From positions 29,239,641 to 29,303,640 of the forward strand of contig NC_049982.1 of NCBI RefSeq assembly GCF_000003815.2: DNA of 64,000 bases, given 5' to 3'. The DNA is from Branchiostoma floridae (taxonomy: Eukaryota; Chordata; Leptocardii; Amphioxiformes; Branchiostomatidae). Shown here one piece after another: positions 13,935 to 22,886 of the stretch; position 1 is the first letter of the stretch; each line of letters starts with the position of its first letter. The position numbers and the translations under genes were made by a program. The notes under the pieces are model-generated. The model saw only the letters and a list, made by a program, of their open reading frames with translations, was not told the DNA's origin and did not search any database.

Positions 13935-14426
13935 ATGGCAGAAGAGAACATGAGACCGCTGCAGTGCGTCCAAGAGGTTCAACAAGTTTCCAGTCTGGAA
14001 AATGCGTGTTTTCCTGCAGACGAAGCAGAACCCCTGGAGACCTGGATGAGGAGATACCGCGAAGAAAGAAGTCTTATTCTGGGATACTTCAAGAGTGACA
14101 ATCTCTTGGGTTTCATTGGTGCATCATTGAGTGATGTTGATCATTACACAAAGGAGGCCATGAGCGCTCACGTACCTCATGGACAAACTGTCTGCATACA
14201 TTCTGTATGTGTTGACCAAAGTGTACAGCGTCAGGGAATAGCGACTAAACTACTGAAGGAGTTTGTTCAACGTGTGAAAGGAAGTTTTCCCAAGGCTAAG
14301 AGAATATGTCTGATATGTCACGAGGATCTGGTCAATATGTATACGAAGATAGGGTTTGTTCTGATCGGACTGTCTGAAGTTGTGCACGGTAAAGAACCGT
14401 GGTATGAATGTATACTGGAGTTATAA
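13935..14426 (+). CDS. AANAT: AANAT-like GNAT N-acetyltransferase, copy 1
   Basis: Single-exon reading frame of 163 residues. Family role: GNAT enzymes move an acetyl group from acetyl-CoA to an amine; AANAT-type members act on arylalkylamines or polyamines. The acetyl-CoA loop is QRQGIA at residues 98-103 inside VCVDQSVQRQGIATKLL. Strand beta-4 reads CIHSVCV, keeping one of the two histidines of the vertebrate HxH pair, with Cys at the other. The end is GLSEVVHGKEPWYE, typical of non-vertebrate AANATs, and the short N-terminus lacks the vertebrate phosphorylation arms. Seen: no introns, good start context, stop at 14,426, AATAAA at 14,899. It is closely similar to the copy at 16,883 in the same orientation, so a tandem duplication is inferred. 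The physiological substrate cannot be told; a role in melatonin synthesis should not be assumed. Confidence 0.9.
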   Translation: MAEENMRPLQCVQEVQQVSSLENACFPADEAEPLETWMRRYREERSLILGYFKSDNLLGFIGASLSDVDHYTKEAMSAHVPHGQTVCIHSVCVDQSVQRQGIATKLLKEFVQRVKGSFPKAKRICLICHEDLVNMYTKIGFVLIGLSEVVHGKEPWYECILEL

Positions 14427-14713
14427 TTCTGAATAACATGGTTCTTTATATGATTATCATATCATATTCACAATCGATATGTAATATTACAGCCAACATT
14501 TCGGTGACCCACTGACACCTTTCCCATGTTAATTCTGTAGCTTCCATAGTAGTCAAGAGAGCCTGCTATGGGCGCTAGCAATTCTGAGTGTTTCCATTCC
14601 ATACTGTAGCTAGTATCATGATTATGATTTTACAACGTACCATTCAGTACTTTTCACATTTACTGAGTATAACTTAGTTCAGTATATGATAAGACGTCTT
14701 CTTGTTGGACTAG

Positions 14714-14832
14714 TACTTCAAGAACTTGCGCGAAACTTCATAGGCGCATCAATGAGCGATGTTTATCATTATACAAAGTAAGTCTTGCGCGCCTCGGGGA
14801 AGACTTTTTGCCTACAATCTGTTTGTCTTGCC
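14714..14832 (+). pseudogene. Decayed AANAT-like gene fragment 1
   Basis: TACTTCAAGA is followed by a scrambled stretch and then TTCATAGGCGCATCAATGAG and CATTATACAAAG. This matches the middle of the neighbouring gene (FIGASxSDVxHYTK). A later piece matches the region around the CIHSV strand. A stop follows the HYTK codons and the flanks do not align, so it cannot encode the enzyme. It lies about 290 bases after the stop of copy 1. Confidence 0.7.
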
Positions 14833-15582
14833 CATAGCAGTACCTCATGGTAAAAACACAGTACATGATCAGTCGATCAAAGCAATTGAACCACATTAAA
14901 TAAAGAGCAATTACAAGAATACGACTGGAATGGTATCAGTATATAATTGTAATGCACATGAATGTGGAGAACATACTGTACAAACCAAACTCAGTGCATG
15001 CACGCTGATTTAACCAGGAGTGTTCTGGATTAAAAGAAGAAAAACCTGTTCGTCTTCTTGGCCAAAGGTCACTTATTCGCACCGACGCAGGTCAATCCTT
15101 TTCAAAACTAACTGAAAATGTGTTTTTTTTTGTTGGAAACATTGGCATTTTCACACTTTCCCTTGAAAATATTGGCATTTTGGAGCTGGGTGTTACAGGT
15201 ACAGTTTTTTGGCTTTTTATGATGTTGAAAAATAGACTTTTATGCATGTCTTGGCGTCCTGAACGCTTAAAAAAAGGGCTGTTTGGATGCTGTCATTTGT
15301 AGGCAGGCGGGTCAAAGGTAACCAAAATAATTGTTCGAATGCTGACCTTCTTCTGGTATGCTCTATATGTATGTCAGACACTTTAGAGGTCGGACTACTA
15401 TTCCGTGTTAGCCTTTGTGTACTACACTTCAGATCAGTAGCTTCTGATAGCTTCCACCATTATTTCCATTTATAGTGTTCTGTGCGCTGTTCTCTGGGAA
15501 ACACAAAAGGAAAATAAAAGTGCGGAAAAAGCGAAAGGTGAGAAACTTTGTCTGTTACAAGCTACCAATGATGCACCAGTTA
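14833..15582. other. Intergenic, no gene seen
   Basis: A/T-rich sequence with an AATAAA at 14,899-14,904 that could end the transcript of the first AANAT-like gene. Nothing else is recognised. Confidence 0.4.
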
Positions 15583-15586
15583 TTAA

Positions 15587-16541
15587 CCCTATTCAGACCG
15601 GGGGGGGGGGGGGGGGCTTTTGAGGCCCCCCCTAACTTTGATGTCCTATAACGCCAGAACGGCTTACGCTAAACCCACAAAATTTGGGGAGTTTTCCTAA
15701 AATATTGTTGGCAACAATTTCAAAAAGTTTGAAAAAATTTCCATTTTTTCGTTTTGCCATGGCAACCGTTTGTTGACAGGCAGTTTTGCCAAAAATCACT
15801 ATTTTTGGTTCTAACAATGGATTTTTCACATTTATTTGCTAAATTACTGCCATTTTGTTACTTAAGTAAAATCTTATATTATTTAGCATATCTTTCATAA
15901 TTATATATGCATAAATTATGCTAATTTGATGACGTCATCAGCCCAAAATCCAAAATGGGGGACCGTATGTCCAGATCAAGAATAATAAGCTAATTATCCC
16001 TTAAAATTTGTAACCACCTGGTATTTTTTCATCAAAAACCATCTAAATGAATGAACCTAGTCTATTTCCATTGCCCTTTGTGGTTATTTGTTGCAAAAAA
16101 AAAAAGTATTTTTAAAAATTCAAGGTGGTCGATATAACATGGCGGAGCCCAACTCGTATCTTAGATGTGCATGACGTCATTTTATGACGTCGTTTTGACG
16201 TCATTGATGTTGCTATTGGCAACGCAAGTCGTAATAAACATTATTATTCTGTTATCTGCACTTGTTGTTACATTTTGTAGCATAACTTGAAATTTTCTGA
16301 GAATACCCTTTTTTCATGGGTCCGGCCAATATAATCAAATTGATGACGTCATAATTACGTCATCGTACGTCAGCGTAGAATTAAACGTCAAAAATACGTC
16401 AGATATTATGTCGACATTATGTCCTAAAAATTTGGTGGCCCTACGGCACGTCGTTTTAGAGTTATAGGACTTCAAAGTGGAGGGCCTCAAAAGCCGCCCC
16501 CCCGGTCCAGGGATGACCAAAAAAGCCCGGTCTGAATAGGG
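15587..16541. mobile_element. piggyBac-like MITE (955 bp, TTAA target duplication)
   Basis: The element starts CCCTATTCAGACCGGG and ends CCCGGTCTGAATAGGG, a perfect 16-bp terminal inverted repeat. Both ends are bordered by TTAA (15,583-15,586 and 16,542-16,545). TTAA duplication with ends starting CCC is the signature of the piggyBac superfamily. Imperfect inverted similarity runs about 80 bases further in, through GGCTTTTGAGGCCC and TCCTATAAC on both sides. There is a G-homopolymer at 15,600-15,616. No transposase frame is present, so it is non-autonomous. The interior holds several TGACGTCA palindromes. Confidence 0.88.
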
Positions 16542-16882
16542 TTAAGTAACAGCCGATGTACCCAGCTCTCCTGCGGATTGGCCATTCTGCCCGCGGTCGG
16601 ACTGGCACCTCGGGTGATACGAAATACACCGTGTTGTATTCTATATCCATATGCACGTTGGAAGCTTATTACTCACACAGAGTTAAAACTTTAAGATGTG
16701 AAGAATATTGAGTTGAATGCAGTTGTCATTCGAGTAATTGGTGGTCCCTTCTGTAGTGTTTTATATATACTGTTTCTAACAAAAATTCCAATAGGAAGTC
16801 GTCATTAAATACTTAATGAAACATTTTCAGTGATGTTACACGTTACAGAGCGTCTAAGTCTTTCCACATCTCTTCAAGACAG

Positions 16883-17416
16883 ATGGCGTTCATGGGAAAC
16901 TCATACTTAACAAACAAGGCATTGGAAGAGAACATAAGACCACTGCAAAGCGCCCAAGAGGTTCAGCAAGCTTACAGGCTGGACCATGCAAGTTTTCCTA
17001 AAGATTATGAAGATCTGCCACTTGAATCCTGGATGGCTGTATACAATGAAGACAGGCGTCTTATTCTTGGCTACTTCAAGAGTGACAAGCTCTTGGGTTT
17101 CATTAGTGCATCATTGAGTGATGTTGATCATTACACAAAGGAAGCTATGAACAACCACGTACCTCATGGACAAACTATTTGCATACATTCTGTTTGCGTT
17201 GAACAAAATGTACAGCATCAGGGAATAGCGACTAAACTACTGAAGGAATTTGTTCACAATGTGAAAGGAGGAAGTTTTCCAGAGGCTAAGAGGATATGTC
17301 TGATATGTCAGGAGTATCTGATCCCTTTGTATATGAAGATAGGGTTTGTTCTGATCGGACTGTCTGAAGTTGTACACGGTAAAGAACCGTGGTATGAATG
17401 TATCCTGGAGTTATAA
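16883..17416 (+). CDS. AANAT: AANAT-like GNAT N-acetyltransferase, copy 2
   Basis: Single-exon frame of 177 residues, same family and strand as copy 1. The acetyl-CoA loop is QHQGIA within VCVEQNVQHQGIATKLL; the C-terminal signature VVHGKEPWYECILEL is identical to copy 1. The N-terminus is about 14 residues longer, starting MAFMGNSYL. The start at 16,883 follows CTTCAAGACAG, which resembles a splice acceptor, so the true first exon may lie upstream; an internal ATG at 16,892 is an alternative. Differences from copy 1 are scattered mostly outside the cofactor-binding core, suggesting that both copies are under constraint. Role inferred as amine acetylation; substrate unknown. Confidence 0.9.
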   Translation: MAFMGNSYLTNKALEENIRPLQSAQEVQQAYRLDHASFPKDYEDLPLESWMAVYNEDRRLILGYFKSDKLLGFISASLSDVDHYTKEAMNNHVPHGQTICIHSVCVEQNVQHQGIATKLLKEFVHNVKGGSFPEAKRICLICQEYLIPLYMKIGFVLIGLSEVVHGKEPWYECILEL

Positions 17417-18012
17417 TTCTGGATAACAGGTTTCTTTATATTATATGTATAAATCACCAATCACCAGAAGAATACTAGATAGACTCCAGTAATATGGATT
17501 TTCCTTGCAATTTGTAAAGTCTAATGGAGATCGGATGAAGGAGAATTCTTGTTACACAACCATTGGATACTTACATTGCTTACGTTTCGATGTCTGTCAG
17601 ACACCTTCCTCAGAGCTTCTAACTGGAGTTCTGTTTCATACCGCTATATGAAGCTGATGTAGGTGGCACTTTTGCGGTGAGAAAACAGTCCCAAACATGG
17701 CTTAGCTGGTTGTACATGTACCCATTGGTTGTGTAACAAGACTTCTCCTTCATCCTATATTCCAACAACCTGATGAAACTATTTTCGGATCTAATGGAGA
17801 TCGCAATAAACAAAAACAGACGACATTTCGGTGGACAGCTTACATCTTCCTCATGGCAATTCTGACTGTTTCTATACCACACTGTAGTATCTATATGATT
17901 CTCCTTGCACAGCGTACCATTCAGTACTTGTCACATTTGGCGTTGTACTGTACATGAATCACAGTTTAGTATGGACTAAGAAGTCTTGATTTTGGATTCT
18001 TTAGGGACACTA
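17417..18012. other. 3' flank of AANAT-like copy 2
   Basis: Contains TTCTGGATAACAGG just after the stop and GTACCATTCAGTACTTGTCAC near 17,911. Both align with the 3' flank of copy 1, showing that the duplicated unit extends well beyond the coding region. No independent gene is seen. Confidence 0.55.
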
Positions 18013-18131
18013 AACTTTATTGATGTCATCAATGAGCGATGTTGATCATTATGCAAATGTCAGTAGTCTTGTGGATCAACACACCTCGATCAGGGGGAGG
18101 CTATACATTTGTATACAATCTGTTTGTCTTA
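18013..18131 (+). pseudogene. Decayed AANAT-like gene fragment 2
   Basis: TTGATGTCATCAATGAGCGA and GTTGATCATTATGCAAA correspond to the SLSDVDHYTK region, and a distal TGTATACAATCTGTTTGTCT corresponds to the CIHSVCV region. Frame breaks and missing sequence make it non-coding. It occupies the same relative place after copy 2 as the fragment after copy 1. Confidence 0.7.
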
Positions 18132-18381
18132 CTGTATCTCATATCAAAACACTGTTATGATGATTTCTTTCAAGACAATTTATCAACGTGTATTACGTGT
18201 ATTATAACGTGTACGTGAATTATATCATAAACGATAATGATAGTAAATCAGGATTTGATAAATTGCGAACATTCACATCAACAGTTACACAAAAACGTCT
18301 GATAACGCTAAGGTCCCATTTACAATGTACGCTGCTGCATGGATCTTAGCTGTGTCAAATATACGAAAGTAGCGGTCTCAT

Positions 18382-18508
18382 TTCACAGCACTCGAACACC
18401 AGTGCTGAAGCGGTCGTCAGCACTGGAAGTCCAGTGCTGAGGCACTGGAAACCCTCCTGTCAGCACTGGAAACCAAGTGCTAAGGCCATAGTCAGCACTG
18501 GATTTTCA
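18382..18508. repeat. Short array of CAGCACTGG / CCAGTGCTG palindromic motifs
   Basis: Alternating TCAGCACTGGAA and CCAGTGCTGA words recur every ~20-45 bases at least seven times. Adjacent copies can pair as hairpins. It lies just past the stop of the minus-strand terminal exon at 18,586, so it could be in its 3' UTR. Confidence 0.65.
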
Positions 18509-18585
18509 GCTACTTTATACATTTACTTAGCTGAGTTTTAAAAAAAAATTATCTGCATCTGAAATAAAAATTCCTGCCAGCAAAT

Positions 18586-21137
18586 TCATGTCAAGCCCAA
18601 GAGTTTGGTGGCCCCGCCCACCAGTGATGAGGCTGTATCTGAATCCGTGGTCACAACTTGGCTCAACATGGACTGGCCTGCAGCTCGCATCTCAACCGCT
18701 AGGGCATCTTTGGCCTTGAATGGCAATTCAGCTACCCTCTGTTGGGAAAAAACATCAGATAGGTTATGGTCCTACAGGTGTAGATGCTACTAGTACTATT
18801 GTCTGCTTCTTTATATTTTCATGTTTCACTAGTGGACACTAGTGACTGTTTTGTGGTACGTCTACGCATGGCACCAAGGTTTCTTTCGCATGGATTTGTG
18901 AATTGATTTGTTCCCAACCCATTTATAAAATGTCAAAAATAAATCTGACATGTCGGAAAATTGGTGAATACATGTTGTACCACTTTGGAAACTTCATACA
19001 TGTAATATTAATACCATCTTCGACATTAGAAATGTTTCTAATATGTTAGAGTAAAACGGTCAAGTACTTAGAAAGTCAAACGGGTTAAGAACTATCAAAA
19101 ACAGTTACTTATCTAAGTCCAGATTGTTACAAATGTTTTGAAAATGCTAGACAAAAAGGCAACAAATATCCACGGTGCAATGTGGGTTTAACTCTATTCT
19201 GTGAGATAAGGTCTTTATTACACGGGTAGAAAAAGCTTCGTACCTTCATGTTAACTGACTCTTTGGGCACCGTCACTTCTTGAAAGTGTGTCCTGACCAG
19301 GATCGTCGTTTCTCCTGGGACACTGCCAGTTTGGAGCTCGCATTGCAACGCCACCTTGCGGCGAGACATGAAAAGCACCGCAAACGTTCCCTCCAATACA
19401 GGAAGTCCTACATATAAAACATTCAAAAATACTGTTTATAATTGTCAAGAACTCTGCATCATTTTATGAACACTTTCACAAATTGGAGACTATTGTTGTC
19501 AGTTTCACAAAACGATACTTAAATGCATTTAAGTTCGCGGGGATTTAATTTCGCGGTAACACCATAGACTGCAGTCTAATACCATTATAGAAAAATTGTT
19601 CGCGGTGGTTTTAAGTTCGCGGTAAAGTGGTCACCTCGAAAACCGCGAACATTAATCCACCGCGAACATTTCTGCATTTACAGTATATGCCAAAACGAGA
19701 GCTGGTGTGTTACGCCGAAGGGCGGTTATACCGGCTATATAGATACAGATACAGAGAGTCTTTTTACGGTTTCAACATGGTAATCTTCACTGCTTGCTAT
19801 GATGATATTAAGCCTATAATACAATGTATTATACAATTTCCCCCCTTATCATTTAATTGATTATTCATTCTATCCCCGGGCCCCTGAAATTGACGGGCTA
19901 AAATGGTATTGTAAGTATTCAAACAGGTTGAAAGTTTATGATCCATAAAAAACTAGAGTTCGGCGACCTCATACCTCCATGAAAATTTAGAGCTTTCGTA
20001 AATTTCATGCAATTGATTAACACATTAACATAATTTATGCATGGTGTTGTTCATCATTGACTAACGTACACATGTCACAATTATAAAATTTCCATTATCA
20101 ATCATAAAGCGGTTTTGCAATTTTTACATAAATTATGCAAATAAGTTCCTCATTACCATATTTGGTATCTGCTTATATTCCACCTATCATAATTAACAAG
20201 TGTTACATTTATTGAAGTCCAGTTATTGCAAACAATGGAATTATACAATTTTCTCATTAATTATGCAAATTAAGCCCTCATTTGCATAAGATGCATATCA
20301 TTATGAACATCTTTGCCCAAGCTACCTGCATACCTAAAATGCAGGCAATCCGTCGTTCCTTTCTGCAGTTATCCTCTTTGGAGTGTCTTGACAAAAGACC
20401 CCTGCAGTTCCAGTTAGGGGAATGAAACTAGCCCCACTTTGTCATGACGCTAAGAGCTATCTACCACCCAAATGTCTCGACCATATCACGTCCGGGACAA
20501 GAGATACATTGAAAAAACTGCTATGATAGAATGTTCTCATTAATTATGCAAATGTATTCCTATTTTGCATAATTAGTATTTTATCTTGTACAACATTGTC
20601 TAAGGTACCTACATACCAGAAATCATGCATATCCGTTGTTCCCTTCTTGAGTTATCGTCTTCAGAAGTTTTTGACAAAAATGCCCCTGCTATCCCAAAAC
20701 TAGACGCTAGGGGGCCCAAACTTATGTCATTTTTTCCTGAACACAAGAGCTATCTAACACTCAAAAATCGTGACCATAGCATGTTCAGAACACCGAGATA
20801 GCAAAACCGGAAGTTGCGCTGCAGTTCCAAGGGGAGCCGCTAGGTGGCCCAAAATCTAATCATTTCCAGCTTTCATCACACCCTACCAACACACCAAGTA
20901 TGAAACCAATCCATCCAGCCGTTCTTGAGTTATCTTGTTTACACACACACACACAGACAGACAGACAAACGCTGGGTAAAATATAACCTCCATGACATTT
21001 CATGGAGGTAACAAACAAACCAATACCCAACATACCAGAAATGGGTTTGTCTCTTGCTAGAAAATCCAAGTTGTCACCATCGATGACGACTTGACATGCT
21101 CGCTTCGTCGTCTTCCTGGTGTCATCTTCAGCGCCCT
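18586..21137 (-). CDS. Three phase-compatible exons, probable C-terminal tail of the lipase gene
   Basis: Exons on the minus strand: 21137-21036 (or from 21135), 19407-19244 and 18738-18586, ending in TGA. Acceptors CCGACAG, TATGTAG and CCCAACAG and donors TCTG|GTATG and ATGAAG|GTACG keep phases 1 then 0 without stops. The product includes VVIDGDNLDFLARDKPISG, a beta-rich stretch with GSVPGETTILV, and a helix-like AKDALAVEMRAAGQSML. I do not recognise the domain; the GxVPGE pattern followed by VxVPK faintly recalls arrestin-fold C-domains. An in-frame join exists from the lipase exon donor at 22,887 (ATG|GTAATT, phase 0) to an acceptor before 21,135, giving a 666-residue protein. The first of these exons sits in a ~145-bp island between two dispersed repeats. 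It could instead be a separate gene whose 5' part I cannot see. Confidence 0.55.
19516..19685 (-). mobile_element. CCGCGAA-rich MITE, shorter copy
   Basis: Bounded by TACTTAAATGCA and TGCATTTACAGTA, with internal TTCGCGGTGG, AAGTTCGCGG and ACTGCAGTCTAATACC words. It is the inverted relative of the fuller copy at 39,574-39,785. No coding capacity. It lies upstream of exon 19407-19244 within the intron. Confidence 0.75.
19950..21010. mobile_element. ~1.06-kb dispersed repeat with ATGCAAAT/ATTTGCAT pairs
   Basis: Starts AAACTAGAGTTCGGCGACCT and ends CATTTCATGGAGGTAA, after an (AC)n/(ACAG)n tract. The same element, similar throughout, is at 51,075-52,150. The interior has repeated TTAATTATGCAAAT words paired with ATTTGCATAATTA, and CCGCTAGGTGGCCC-type blocks. 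The two end segments CCTCCATGAAA and TTTCATGGAGG are mutually inverted. No coding frame, so it is non-autonomous; class unknown. Confidence 0.8.
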
Positions 21138-21153
21138 CTGTCGGAATAAATCG

Positions 21154-22516
21154 AAACTAGAGTTCCACGAACACATACCTTTGCCAAATAAACCAGGTTT
21201 GTTATGTAGAATGTTGTCTGTAGACATAAATGTGTTACTCATTACATTTTATTTTATATGCCTGGAGTTGGTTCTTAACATTTCGCCATTGCTTATACAA
21301 ATTAGATCCCTATTAACATAATAATATTAAATTGTATCAAGCATCACTTCAGCTATCAGCAGACCAAAAATCATTATGATCCTTTCATCCCTTCTTGACT
21401 TATTCTCTTTCAAAGTAGGAAACTAAACCGGCTCCTGCAGTTCAAAAAAAGACCCAAACATACACCTCTTACTCTCTGCCATCTTTCTCAGTTACATATG
21501 TGCATCTTCGACAAGTTTGAAAGTCCTATCACGGAATGCAGTGGATTTATCAACTTTCCGCATTAACTATGCAAATTAACCGTTAATTTGCATAATTAGT
21601 ATCTCATTATGTAAGTTTTTACTTAGGCTACCTACATACCGAAAATCATGACGATTCGTCAACACGTTCATATTTTCCATTAATTATGCAAATGAGATCA
21701 TCATCTGCATAATTAATATGTACTGATATTTCTTTTTCTCAGCTACAAATGTGACAAGTGTGAAAGTCCTAGAAAGGAATGCAGTGGATTTACAAACTTT
21801 CCTCATTAATTATGCAAATTAGCCGTTGACTTGCATAATTAGAATTCCATCATGTAAGTCTTCCCTTTGGCTATCTACATACCAAAAATCATGACGATCC
21901 GTCAACACGTCTATAATTTCTCATTAATTATGCAAATGAGGCCGACATTTGCATAATTAACATGCATTGATATTTCTCTCTTTCTCATCTATATATGTGA
22001 CAAGTTTGAAAGTCCTATGATGAAATGCAGTGGATTTATAAACTTTCGTCATTAATTATGCAAATTAGCTACTGATTTGCATAATTAGTATTTTATTATG
22101 TACATTGTTACTTGGGCTATCTACATACCAAAAATCATGACAATCCATCAACACGTTCTGGAGTTATTCTCGTCCAAAGTTTGAAAGGAAATCGGCGACT
22201 GCAGTTCCAAACAAGCCGCTAGGGGGTCCAAACTTACCGCACTTACTCTCTGCCCCAGGGGCTATCTACCACTTAAAAATCATAACCACAGCATGTCCAG
22301 AACACGAGATATCGAAAATTGAGGTTCTACTGCAGTACCTTAGCAAGCCGCTAGGGGGCCCATTATCGAACTTGACCTTCGTTTTCCCGACCCCTACCCA
22401 CCTACCAAATATCATCTGGATCCATCCAAGGCTTCTCGAGTTATGCTGTTAACAGACACACAGACAGACAGACTCACAAGCCTAAAACATAACCTTAGCC
22501 ATTCTGGCAAAGGTAA
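21154..22516. mobile_element. Related ~1.36-kb dispersed repeat
   Basis: Same architecture as the element at 19,950: begins AAACTAGAGTTCCACGAA, has several TTAATTATGCAAATTAGC units alternating with TTTGCATAATTAGTAT, CCGCTAGGGGG blocks, an (ACAGAC)n tract near 22,455 and the end GGCAAAGGTAA. The terminal words CCTTTGCCAAA and TTCTGGCAAAGG are roughly inverted, as in its relative. It is diverged enough to be a separate subfamily. Confidence 0.7.
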
Positions 22517-22572
22517 TGATTACAATATGTACAACGTTCCTGGTCTGCTGTGTTACTTTGCTTTTTTGTTGT

Positions 22573-22578
22573 TTTATT
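22573..22578 (-). terminator. Possible polyadenylation signal for the lipase gene
   Basis: TTTATT on the plus strand, i.e. AATAAA on the coding strand, about 220 bases after an in-frame stop at 22,800. If the lipase is spliced to the downstream exons this signal would be intronic or serve a short isoform. Confidence 0.3.
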
Positions 22579-22886
22579 GTTCGGATAAACCTCATGGGTG
22601 AAACGCTTGAAAATGAAGGAGAAATTCAAATAGATACTGCCTTCCAACCCTTCCTCAATTGTGATGAATCTCAATCAATAAATAAAACCAATTATATAAC
22701 AGGGGAGCATGTGAAAGGGTATACACAGCAGTGAAGTGTGTGGTTGGACATGCTAGAGGGAGAAAGAACTCGGTGGCTTCAATAGTTATTCCTCTAAAGT
22801 CAGAAAAAGAAGAAGAAAGGAAAAAAACTGAAACGAAACCATATCCGTGGAATTGTTCTAAATATTTGAGCATATCTCAGAATTAC

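Noticed and set aside
22800..22886. Lipase ending in a Phe-rich tail at TGA 22,800
   Set aside because: The tail comes from an A/G-rich low-complexity tract, and a good donor with phase-compatible downstream exons exists.
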